64,000 nucleotides of DNA from Xylona heveae TC161 (Eukaryota > Ascomycota > Xylonomycetes > Xylonales > Xylonaceae): assembly GCF_001619985.1 (NCBI RefSeq), contig NW_017264194.1:1793511-1857510 (forward strand), written 5' to 3'. The notes beneath the pieces were generated by a model. That model saw only the letters and a list, made by a program, of their open reading frames with translations. It was not told where the DNA came from and did not search any database. Positions 33,718-43,536 of the stretch are shown here, piece after piece. The position numbers and the translations under genes are program-made. Position 1 is the stretch's first letter. Every line of letters starts with the position of its first letter.

Positions 33718-34068
33718 GATGATACTTGTTTGCAAAGAAAGTAATCTCCTTGGAAGATAATATGGCTGAGACAGTAAAATGACTGTCCGTCGTGGCCTGC
33801 GGTCTACGGTACGAGCGACGGAGTATGAGTGCTCAGTGGAATAGCTCAAGGTTCCGATATGATCGTGTGTTGGGTTACCCGGCGAACTACCTGGTTTTAT
33901 CTATGCACCCGGGCGCCGTCCCGATATAACTTCATAAAACTTCGTGTCCAAAGGGCATTCAAGATGATTTGGAAACTTCAAATAAATTACTAATATTATA
34001 TCACACCAATTTCAAGAGATTCGCCGAACGACAGCGAAGAGGAATTTGGATGGATCACTACGGATAAC
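33718..34068. promoter_or_regulatory. VMA9 promoter / dehydrogenase 3' region
   Basis: A 351-nt tandem spacer on the minus strand. It presumably carries the VMA9 promoter; no distinct motif was recognised. Confidence 0.4.
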
Positions 34069-35244
34069 TTAATTCTCATACTTGAGGCCAGCTTCCATTC
34101 TCACAGCGCCATAAATGCCGGCAATGTCTCCCTTCGAGTCCGTGTGTTTCTGGGCTACCGCAAGATGCTCATCGGCGACCTCCACAGCTCGCAATCTACA
34201 ACCAGATGACTCCGCCAATTCCAATGCATGACCGGCATCCTTTCGGGCCAAATCTACATAAAATAAGGGCTAGATGAATGTTGATCAGCCAGTCAAATAA
34301 AATCAACGGAAGACGAAGATATCACTTACCTCCTTTTTATAATAAGCTCCACCTTTCATTCTTTCAGAGTAAGCAGTATAGGGCCCTGGAAACAATAATT
34401 CCACAAATTTATGCAGATTATCAACTCCCAGACCTGTCTTCTCAGCAAGCGTATGCCCTTCCGACAGAGCCTCAATCATCTGTAGGATGAAGGTGTTGCC
34501 GGTGACCTTCAATAAGGATGCTTTTCCTTGAGACTCGCCTGACAAATCAATCACTGCCCGTCCCATAACTCCAGTGGTATACGGCTTGACTTTTTCAACT
34601 TCCGCAGGTGGCCCTGCCAACACGAAAATAAGTTGGCCAGCTTCTGCTATGGGTGCTGCCCCGAATACTGCTCAAATGCATTAGTGATTTAAAAAGCCCG
34701 AGGTAAGGGGTTAAATCTCAGCCTCACCTGGGGATGCAACAAATCCGGCACCCTGTTCCACAATAGCTTTTGCCAACTGCTCTGTAGTCTCAGGGTGCAC
34801 AGTTGAGCAGTCCACGAAAAGCTTGCCCTTCACTTGGCTCTGAAGAGCCGTTTCAATGGTCTCGTTGAGGGCTTTGTCATCGCCGACGCATGTAAATATA
34901 ATATCAGACTTTGATACCGCCTCCGTGATAGAGGAAGCGACAGCTGATTTTCCCGCTGGGAGTAGCCCGGAGAGCTCCTCAGCACGTTGCTTTGTACGGT
35001 TAAAAAGAATGAGGGGCTGGCTCAGGTTTCCTTTGGCGACGAGGTTCTTGCACATGCCCTGCTCCGCAAAAAAATTAACGATGATACCCCAAACATGCAC
35101 CGAGTCTCAGAGAGAGGGAGGGAGCAAATCAAGCTACGGAATAATATAGGAAGTCAAAAAAAAAAAAAAAAATTAGAGGCAAACGAAAGAATTGCATACC
35201 CGCCCCAAATTTCCCACACCAATCCATGCTAATCTGGTGGACAT
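34069..35244 (-). CDS. NAD(P)-dependent beta-hydroxyacid dehydrogenase (3-HIBADH-like)
   Basis: Four minus-strand exons, 35244-35200, 35058-34728, 34667-34330 and 34269-34069, encode 304 residues. The N-terminal Rossmann motif is WIGVGNLGRGMCKNL, preceded by a short MSTRLA start. Other family signatures are LILFNRTKQRAEEL, IFTCVGDD, the substrate loop FVDCSTVHPETT, and GKASLLKVTGNTF, which supplies the catalytic lysine. Relatives act on 3-hydroxyisobutyrate, tartronate semialdehyde, 6-phosphogluconate or GLYR1-type substrates; sequence alone does not decide. No mitochondrial presequence is visible, so it is probably cytosolic. Intron 1 carries a poly(T) run on the coding strand (A-tract 35157-35172). 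Confidence 0.88.
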
Positions 35245-36032
35245 TTTGTAACGCTGTATTGTTGTTCACTTGACTGACCGTCGATACTAAGAAAAAATTA
35301 CTTCGATGATTGATGCAATAAGAGAAGACGGTCCTTGAGAGATGGATTTTTTATGGAGGTAGGTCTTCTTATTTAAGCGTTGTGATTTGACTTCTTCATG
35401 TTTTGACAACAGTCATAACGTTAATCCGCATTGTGCCTGTATAGTATGATAATCTCCGAAGCTCCGATCAGAGTCAGAGTCGGTCAAAGGCGTGGCAGTG
35501 TGCAAACGCTGTGAATGAATCATTTAAGGTACCTCTTTGGCGGCAATCTAAAGGTCACTAATGCTTATCGAAGCAAATAGTGGCGGGCAATCTGCGGGAG
35601 GTGCGGATAATGCGGAAATCCAGACACTCAATTCACACTATCAGGTAAAGTTACCTGTAGCCTACGTTGAATTTCAGGGTTCATGGGTCCCCGCATTAGT
35701 AAATATGCTCTTTTCTGTCATGCCCTAGGGTTTCAGGGATTTCGAAAAGAAAGTCGCAAGGGAAAATCAGATAAACAATTTGTGAATTGCACTGGTACAT
35801 GATAGGCTACGTATCGGTGATCAATGAAAACAGGTTATACTGCCAAACACAGGCCTATTGCGAATTTATATCCAAATTTTTTAAAGCTTAACACTATAAT
35901 AAATTTCTCTTGAGTTGATTTAACAATTTTCCAATCTTTTGACCCGAGTTCCACCAAACGATTGCACAGAAGCGTAGTGTACGAATCGATTGTTGACTGC
36001 CTCGTTCGTTCCCTCAACAAATCTGATCAGGC
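35245..36032. other. Intergenic region
   Basis: A 788-nt AT-rich stretch upstream of the dehydrogenase and downstream of the small secreted protein. The frame at 35835-36020 minus has no features. Confidence 0.4.
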
Positions 36033-36466
36033 TTAAGATGTGGCTGAAGGCAAGGGAACTGTGATGGTCGTGGTTCCATTGGGCGTAAACTCAACGAAGC
36101 TCCCAGAGGAGCATATGCCGTTGTAATATACATTTGCATCTGCAACGTGGATTTTAGCATAATGTATCCCGGAAAGTATCCCTGAAACGCCTTACAGCTA
36201 ATGTCTCTATAAGAACAACCCGAGGCGCAGCAAGTAGGGATCTTGCTGTCGGAAGCACAGATAGATGAAGCTTCCGGCGTCCCAAGATAAGGTTCGAGGC
36301 ACTGGTACTAGATAGGAAGATCCCCAGTCAGTCGTACGATGGGATTTGAGGTGCGTTGATGTCATACAAGACAGGGAGGAGGCGGAACCATGTTCGTCAA
36401 TTGAGCGCCTGCAAGGTGGGCCATGAGGCCAGCAACAGTTGCCAGAGAAAGAATAAAAGTCTTCAT
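36033..36466 (-). CDS. Small secreted cysteine-rich protein, CFEM-like
   Basis: Reconstructed here from three minus-strand exons: 36466-36368, 36307-36196 and 36139-36033, encoding 105 residues. Residues 1-21 (MKTFILSLATVAGLMAHLAGA) form a clear secretion signal. Cysteines are at 32, 36, 50, 59, 60, 64 and 80: PPC-x3-C-x13-C-x2-D-x5-CC-x3-C-x15-C. The first spacing, the CxxD unit and the final x15 match CFEM domains, but one cysteine pair region is missing, so it is a divergent or reduced relative. Intron 1 (GTATGA...CTATCTAG, 60 nt, with ACTGAC) is convincing. Intron 2 (GTAAGG...TTGCAG, 56 nt) is chosen because it gives a sensible end (SSGSFVEFTPNGTTTITV). A TATA box lies about 100 nt upstream. 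Confidence 0.65.
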
Positions 36467-36563
36467 TGTGGATTTTTTTTCAAAAAGCAACTTCGCTGCT
36501 ACTCAATTGGATTTTGAGAGATGATTTTGGTCTGCTGAATCAAGTCAATGAGAAGCTTCACTG

Positions 36564-36572
36564 ATTTATATA
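36564..36572 (-). promoter_or_regulatory. TATA box (TATATAAAT) of the small secreted protein gene
   Basis: On the minus strand TATATAAAT lies about 100 nt before the ATG at 36466, within a typical fungal TATA-to-start distance. It supports the gene as expressed and regulated. Confidence 0.5.
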
Positions 36573-37554
36573 CACGTCTTGCACCCTCCAGATAGTATGA
36601 GGGAGTATTGTTGTGCTCATTCATGGCTCCAAATTAAGACCGCCAGGGCCAGAATAACACATTCCATGGTCGAGATTCCACTAGAATCGTCTGCCAATTC
36701 AATTGAGCAAAGAATACGAGAAACGATGGCTGGCTGAAAGGCTATGCCTCCAATCATTAGGCCCCTGATGGTTGAAGGTTTCCTTTTTTCCCATGCACGG
36801 CGGGGTTGCCTTGTCCCAACAACATGAGGGGGCTGAACGTGTGTCAGTTAAATGGAGGTCTTATTTCCTTGGTTATATGGAGCTGTTGTATCACCCCCCT
36901 TTCAAGGAGGAACGGATTCGCAAAGACAAATTGGCTAGTATTGGGACCTTGTACGATGAGAATGGGCCTCTGTACAGGGACGGCAGTGAACGGACGTCGA
37001 TCCCACGCGATTCAAGCGTTCCCGTAGAGCAGCCACAGTGCAAGTCTGCCTATTGCCATAGTGTTGTGACGGTTCCAAATGAGGTAATGCCCCCAACCTG
37101 GACAGGAGGACCTGCAGGTCGCCACCAGAAGTTTTGGCGAGTAGCATCGCTCAATACACGAGCTGCTCCTGTAGGACCAAAGTAACTCAACGGTTCAAAG
37201 CGCAGCTTAACACGTGTTAGACGGGGGCAAGATCCGGATAATTGCCTCTGAAAAGCAATGACGCCAAAGAGGACCGAGCCAGATTTCGTAGACCAGAGAG
37301 CTCCCTTTGCATGCTCCCAAGCTTAGCATCGCATAAGAGCATTGCATGACGTGAGGAACGTGGAAAGTCAGCACAGGGCGCGGATTCGAGACCAATATTA
37401 TGCGGGGACAGGCCTGAGGTGGTAGGGGGTAAAAAAGCATCGTTGTACTCCGTATGCACAGCGGCTCGACTGCGACTGGAACCTTCACACCGCTTCAAGC
37501 CTCGAATATTTTCGAGCGATGTTACCAAGGCTGAGTTCGATTGCCTGTCACCGT

Positions 37555-37587
37555 CATCATAATCATCATAATCATCATCATCATTAT
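37555..37587. repeat. ATC/ATA trinucleotide microsatellite
   Basis: Consecutive CATCAT/AATCATC units between 37555 and 37587, non-coding. Confidence 0.7.
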
Positions 37588-39636
37588 CCTCATCCCGGCC
37601 GCATAACGATCAAAGAATCTTGGACCCCAAAAGACTGCCCCCAACGCCGATAGCCGCTCGTATATGGATGCGAAAGTCGAATGTTACGGTCCTGCGTCCG
37701 AGGTCCTACCCGGAAGGTTCGGAAGACCAGGCACAGAAGCGGTTCGTTCAATTACACATTTGTTGTCTCGCATTTCGGGCTTGGCAAAAATAATTGTGGG
37801 AAAGTACGTAGTATACACAAAATGCCAGAGTACGGCGCCGGAGGTGGGGCAGGTTGGGCGATGATGCATATATGTACTGTGTACATAATAATTATGATAA
37901 CAAGATGAACACAGTACATACAGCGATTCTGTAACAGAGTACTCCGTAACGCAAATTACTTGCATGCTCTATATTTACCTTGAGATCTGTAAATCAAAAC
38001 GGAAATGAGAAAAAATGAAAGTGAATGACTATCTCATGGTATGGGACAGTGCCTCACCTACCAACAGACTTTCCAACGTATAAGCTTTGTCTCCGTAATT
38101 GATGCTACACAGGTAGCCAACTAGCTAAGCATACAAGCCTTGTCACCGTCCTTCCGACGTATTTCTTAGGTAAGGTAGCTAGAAATATCCTGTAATAGAA
38201 CAACCCTTATCTTTACAGCTATTGTTCAGTCAGGCTGTATAAAACTAGGCAGGATGAACTAATATGATATTGTAATCCTGATGGCCATTGAGAATGATGG
38301 AGATTTGTGTACGGCGTATAATACAGAACACCTATTTTTGGAAACCCTTACAAATTGTAGATTAAGATCCATGACAGAAATACGGAGGGTGTCTTTACAC
38401 AAAACATAGCCATCTACCTAGTACCTTGGTTATTCATCTCTGCTACTGCGTAGTGCTTTTATGTTGCTGTCCAATCTCTGGCTTTCTTCCGTTTACTTCC
38501 GCTACAGTCAGATTTGTGTACCGCCAAATTTGCATAATTAGCCGAGCATAACTACTTACTCCCCCTCGTACCTAGGCAACGTTCAGGGCATCCGAAGTTT
38601 ACCCCCGGGACAGGAAAGGATGATGTTGTGCAGATGAACTAAGCCAATAAGAAAAATCAAGCGAGCCAAGGTGATACGCTAATTGGACGAAAATCGACGA
38701 TCCCCCTTTTTACCCTTGTTGCGGGTGCCTTGAAAAGGGTTCCGAACCCTCGATCTAATCTGCCCAGGGACCGACGCCGTCCGGAGGCTCAGTGCCTGGT
38801 TCCGTAGCGGAAAAGGGGTTTCGTTTTCTCCGGAGGACCAGATTTCCGGTTGAGAATATCTTTTATATCGCTCATGAGAATCGATGATCCGATCGATCTG
38901 GCTATGAGATGGGAACCGTCTGTCCTATAGATAGAGCATGAGGAAGGCAGAGAGGAATGCGTAATCCAACCAGCGGAGTCGGACTCGTGGACTCCCCGTT
39001 GTCGGCGATTTCCATTCTCGTGACAATGATTGTAAACACAACTGGAGGTCAACCACGGTAGGAAGAGATGCCCGAACACTTCACCAAGTTTTGAAAGGTT
39101 TCCTGTCCTGTTTGTCCTGCCCGTTGAGCCATTTTTCTCTTTTGTTTCCTTGTTCAGCGTATAGAACGGCTTACGTATAGGCGCTTTAAACCCCCTGATG
39201 TCTTCCTATGGGCCGTCAATGAGCAACCGGCTGCAATTATACGAGTAGAACCGTCCCGTCTCCCCGATGGGAAGAATACCCCTGGCACGTGGTGACGCAC
39301 TCAGAGAGGGAGATTAGGGCTTAGCTGTTGATCTCCGAGATATTTCAAGGGGCTCTCCACACAGGGTCCACTTTCATCTCCCCTCGGTCTCTCCTAGATC
39401 AGGAACCCTCTCCTGACTTTCCCTATTTTGTTCCGCTTGACTGTCGATCCAAAAAACCGTCTTCTTGTCTGTCAATGCCTCCCCGCTTCTCAAACCCAAT
39501 GATCGCCGTTTCTGTTACGTTTCAACCTGTTGGTTTCCGTCTCGCTTGACAACATGACATTGACCTGCGTCATTGAAACTTTGCACTCTGCCCGAACGTC
39601 ACTGGATGCCATGTTCGTGTGGGTGGGCCGCATTGG

Positions 39637-39644
39637 GTATAAGG
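39637..39644 (+). promoter_or_regulatory. TATA-like element of the But2 wall-protein gene
   Basis: The sequence GTATAAGG lies about 100 nt before the ATG at 39739, with C/T-rich sequence between them, as in strongly expressed fungal wall-protein genes. Confidence 0.4.
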
Positions 39645-39738
39645 ATCCATCATTCACCCTTCTGAGAATGGACTGTTCACCCCTCATCACTCGTTCTTTC
39701 AAAGGATTATCTTGTATAATCTTTCCTTCGTTGTCAAA

Positions 39739-41367
39739 ATGAAATACGTTCTCGCTCCTCTCGTTTTTGGACTTGGTGCCTCAGCCGCCGCCTTGAAGCG
39801 CGCCGATCAGTGCTGCTTCACCCTGACGGCCTCGGGCGGTAAAAACGGCACCGTCGGCCAGCTGAGCGATGGCCAGAACCGCATTGGTGGCCCTTATTCC
39901 CCTGCCAACTACTGCCTCGACAACGGTGGTATCACGGACAGCAACCACCGTGGATGCATCTTGACCCCTCCCACCACTCAGTTCCAATGTGACGAGGGTG
40001 CTAAGCCCACTGGTGGCTTCGCTGTCGGCAGCAACGGCCAGCTCACCCACGATGGCAGCCAGAAGTTCTATGCCTGCGGCACTGGTGACAATGGCGCATA
40101 CAACATCTACACCTCGCCTGTCGAGAACCAGAAGGACTGCACTGAGATCTCTTTGACCGCCAGCGGCTGCGGTGCGCAGGGCAACACCACTTCTTCGGCT
40201 CCCACTCAGGCTTCTACTCCTGCCTCGAGCGCCTCTTCGATCGTTTCGTCTGCCAGCAGCAGCAGCAGCATCCAGACTTCTCCCGCTCCTTCTCAACCTG
40301 CTAGCTCCCAGCCTGCCGGTTCTCAACCCCCGAGCGGGCCCTCCACTTCTACCATCTATTCCACTTCAGTTGTAACTATCACCAGCTGCGGCCCCGAAGT
40401 CACCAGCTGCCCTGCTGGCTCGGCTCCTGGTCCCAGTTCGAGCGTGCCTGTGACCGAGAGCTCCGTGCCCCAGTCTTCTGCTCCTACTGGTCAGCCCAGC
40501 TCTGCCCCTAGCCAAGCTCCTTCAAGCTCTGCCCCGGCTTCTGTTCCCCAGAGCTCTGTCCCTGCGTCTAGCCAGGCTCCCTCGAGCTCCGCTCCTGTCT
40601 CTGTTCCCCAGAGCTCTGTCCCTGCGTCCAGCCAAGCTCCTTCAAGCTCTGCCCCGGCTTCTGTCCCTCAGAGCTCTGCTCCCGCATCTAGCCAGGCTCC
40701 CTCGAGCTCTGCTCCCGCCTCTGTCCCTCAGAGCTCTGCTCCGGCATCCACTCCTTCCAGCCAGGCCAGCACTGCGCAGAGCTCTACCCCCGCTCCTTCA
40801 TCCACTCAGCCCAGTTCCACCCAGCCTCAGAGCTCTTCCACGGTGCCCACCTCTTCAGCGCCCTCTAGCTCTGGCAGCGGCTGCCCGACCGACCTGAATG
40901 GCAACTACCAGTACCCTCACCTGATCGTGTACACCTCCAACAAGGACCAGAACAAGGCCTCCGGAACCCAGTACAACGGCGAGGTCAACTCTGAGATCTC
41001 TACCATCTTCAACTTTGACATCCCTCAATCCTACGAGGGCAAGACTTGCTCGCTCATGTTCCTCTTCCCTCAGCAGAGCCAGCTTGAGACCTCCAGCTAC
41101 AACTTCACCGGCTCTGGAAGCATCGACTTTGCTCAGCTGAGCAGCCCCGCCACCCAGTCCACCACCTATGCCAACGCCCCTGGCGTGCAGACCGACTTTG
41201 GCGCCAAGAACGTCAGCCCTGGCAACAGCTACCCCATTACTTCCTTCCCTTGCCCGGCTGGCCAGGCTCTTACTTACGAGGCCAAGCTCGCTAGCGGCGA
41301 CCTCTCTCTCAGCTACTTCGAGGACTGGAACCCCAGCCCCATTGGTCTCTTCATCCGCCAGTGCTAA
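39739..41367 (+). CDS. Secreted Ser/Pro-repeat wall protein with C-terminal But2 domain
   Basis: A single exon of 542 residues. The signal peptide is MKYVLAPLVFGLGASAAA, followed by a KR site. The N-terminal cysteine-rich domain (about 20-150; DQCCFTLTASGGKNGTVGQL ... SLTASGCG) is shared by fungal wall proteins. Then comes a 230-residue Ser/Pro/Ala linker, surely O-glycosylated, with a 20-residue repeat encoded by four 60-bp units at 40501-40740. The C-terminus, from CPTDLNGNYQYPHLIVY to the final IGLFIRQC, is the But2 domain, an extracellular module despite its ubiquitin-derived name. No GPI signal is visible. Codons are strongly biased to C-ending forms, unlike most neighbours, suggesting high expression. 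Confidence 0.88.
   Translation: MKYVLAPLVFGLGASAAALKRADQCCFTLTASGGKNGTVGQLSDGQNRIGGPYSPANYCLDNGGITDSNHRGCILTPPTTQFQCDEGAKPTGGFAVGSNGQLTHDGSQKFYACGTGDNGAYNIYTSPVENQKDCTEISLTASGCGAQGNTTSSAPTQASTPASSASSIVSSASSSSSIQTSPAPSQPASSQPAGSQPPSGPSTSTIYSTSVVTITSCGPEVTSCPAGSAPGPSSSVPVTESSVPQSSAPTGQPSSAPSQAPSSSAPASVPQSSVPASSQAPSSSAPVSVPQSSVPASSQAPSSSAPASVPQSSAPASSQAPSSSAPASVPQSSAPASTPSSQASTAQSSTPAPSSTQPSSTQPQSSSTVPTSSAPSSSGSGCPTDLNGNYQYPHLIVYTSNKDQNKASGTQYNGEVNSEISTIFNFDIPQSYEGKTCSLMFLFPQQSQLETSSYNFTGSGSIDFAQLSSPATQSTTYANAPGVQTDFGAKNVSPGNSYPITSFPCPAGQALTYEAKLASGDLSLSYFEDWNPSPIGLFIRQC
40501..40740 (+). repeat. Coding tandem repeat, four 60-bp units
   Basis: Four in-frame 60-bp units encode variants of QAPSSSAPASVPQSSVPASS. 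Units 1 and 3 share the synonymous forms AAGCTCCTTCAAGC, and units 2 and 4 share AGGCTCCCTCGAGC, so the array looks like a duplicated 120-bp dimer. Confidence 0.9.
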
Positions 41368-43052
41368 ATCGCTCATTCGGCGACTTAAACACACGAGACG
41401 CGGTTTCTTCACTCATTCGATACCATGAACGCACTTTGGTCTTCGCTTTCGTTAAACAAACTGCTCTCCTTTCTTTTTTTTCTTTTTCCCTTTCTATTGA
41501 GCTTCCGAACGGATGCTCATAATGATTACTATGTATCAATACGAGAAACTTTTTTCTCGGACGAGTTTCCTTGGGAAATTTTTATTCCTTAATCAAATAA
41601 AAGGTGTTCCTCAGGCTGGGAATATGGCAAATAGGGAACCGGGCCTGGTGCAATAAATTGGAATATCTACGCAATAGTAAATACTAATTTTACTACAATT
41701 TTATCACAAAATCAATTATCGATTTCATAATTATTATTTTCATTTTCATTTATTGTATTTTTCTACTTGCCGGTTTGTCAATACCTCAATACAATACCCT
41801 CTGGTCTGGTCCCCAAAAAGCTCTTCAATGTTTTCCCACTTTGACCTGCGTTTTGTGTGTTGTGTGTGGTGTGTGCGTGGGGACTTGGCGCGCGCGGGTC
41901 GCGGGTCGGAGTAATTTTTGGGGTCCCTTGCCGTCGTACTGCCTACCTTAGGTACCTTACGCAAGTCTCGTTACGTGTACCTACCCCACCGCCAGCCCGC
42001 AGTTTCTCAACAGTCACAGACCCTCACAACATTTAACCCGTGCTGTAAGTTAACTACCTATAGCAGGGGTCCCTTTTTCCGCGCCAACGCGCCGCTTTGG
42101 CTTCTCCCGCCTGGGGCTAGTAAAATACTAGGGAGGCATGCGCGGACCCTTTTGACCTACAGTAGGTATGGTAGATTATCTTATAGCCGCGCTAGGTGGG
42201 CACCGTGCCTGCGGCCTGCCTTGACTACCTTGCTGTAACGACACAAAGAAAAGAAGAAAAAAAAGAAAAAGAAAAGAAAAGGCACATTTGATAAATGAAG
42301 CAATTGGCAGCCGATTCAAGAATAATGTGTAGAGGGATCGTATGCAGATGTCTAAGGTATGGCGTTCCACGGAACTAATTACTTGGTAGGTAATGTACCG
42401 GCTACAGTCACTCACCACATCCGCAATGTCACAAAGTAGGCGTGGTAAGGTAATCGGAAAGAAAAAGCAATCACATTATTGTGGAAGATAGCAAAGCCAG
42501 TCGCTCGGTGTTTTTCCGGTTTCATGAAATACTTTTAGAAAAAAAAAGGAAAAATAGAAAATAAATGAGTATGAATAAAATAAAGTAAAAATAAAAAGTA
42601 ACGCTGAACATGCTTTTCATCTGCAGAAATATTTACGCGTCATGCAGAATATTCATGGACCATTCCAGTTAACAATTCCAGCATTAAAGCATGCTATGGT
42701 AACATATGAGTAGAGTGCAGACGGGCAAGGAAGAACAGACACCCCTCATTAGAACTTCCATGAAGTATTGATGTTTACTTTCCAAGTTGTGGGGGAGCTC
42801 CATTGGGGCGTAATGGCGGCCCACGACCCGCGTTCTATGGCATTGCGATGAAGCCTGTGCCGCTGGCTTGCGTCTTGAAAAGCAAAGATGCGGAAAATTA
42901 ACGAATGCACAACTAAATGGCCCCCACAGTCCGAGCTGCTCGTCAGACTTGAAGGAAAAAGAAAAAAGAAAGGGGGCGATTCAGTGTCCGTCGTTACATG
43001 TGTAGGCATGCTGGAAGCAATGCTACCATTCCATTGCGTGGGATCCGTGCAG

Positions 43053-43108
<56 letters not shown>

Positions 43109-43536
43109 CACATAGAGCGAGCATGGTGGGATCGCAAAAGAAATTGATTGTGAACGGGAAAATCAGAAAGCTGTGGTGTTACAATACAACATGCTCTCTT
43201 GTGGCGGCGGTCGGATATTGCGTCGCAAAAAGCATGGTTATCCCTTGTGCGAATGACAGCACAAGCCAAAATACCCACAGAGGGACGGGATACTCGAAAG
43301 TTCAGTCCTCGTCCAGCGCATCAAGCCAAGCGGCTTGAGCACCCGGGTCAGCTTGTCGAGCGTTGAGAAGAGACGCAAAAGCGTAAATCTGGCGGCGCCG
43401 ACTTTTCACAACATCGCTCGAGTAATATGAGCTGGCTTGCGCCTCATTTAAGAAACTGTTGCAACACGTCATCGGATATACCACGACTCGCCTGGGTTAA
43501 GTGATTGGGGGGCTTTTTCTTCTCTTTTCGTCCGCC
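41368..43536. other. 2.2-kb AT-rich gene-free region
   Basis: It holds a cluster of TACCTTAGGTA-like motifs (41942-41959, 42156-42173, 42385-42398), a GC-rich island (about 42070-42240, including GCGCCAACGCGCCGC), A/G-rich tracts (42242-42283, 42536-42600) and a GA microsatellite (43052-43105). No gene is supported. Confidence 0.5.
43052..43105. repeat. (GA)n microsatellite
   Basis: About 25 nearly perfect GA dinucleotides. Frames reading through it give only SLSLSL or RERERE proteins and were not called as genes. Confidence 0.9.

Larger units (their letters stand above)
36467..39738. other. 3.3-kb gene-poor region
   Basis: The stretch contains the TATA box above, an ATC/ATA trinucleotide run (about 37555-37587), exact TACGGAGTA motifs in reverse orientation (37446-37454, 37940-37948), TACCTA-type motifs near 38165-38180, 38415-38427 and 38569-38578, and a short hairpin GGGTTCCGAACCC at 38737-38749. 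The frame at 36772-37185 (137 codons) lacks an ATG at its edge and any known motif. The last about 500 nt are the wall-protein promoter, with CACGTG at 39286-39291. Confidence 0.5.

Noticed and set aside
36772-37185. 137-codon plus-strand frame
   Set aside because: It begins at TTG, not ATG, shows no motif, and has a different overlapping frame of similar quality.
38737-38749. GGGTTCCGAACCC hairpin, first suspected as a tRNA T-arm remnant
   Set aside because: No other tRNA arms can be placed around it in the right spacing.
39781-40326. 181-codon frame antisense to the But2 protein
   Set aside because: Shadow frame produced by the strong codon bias of the sense gene; Arg/Ala/Gly-only composition. 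The same holds for 40855-41412.
42749-43278. Frames with SLSLSL repeats
   Set aside because: They are readings through the (GA)n microsatellite.
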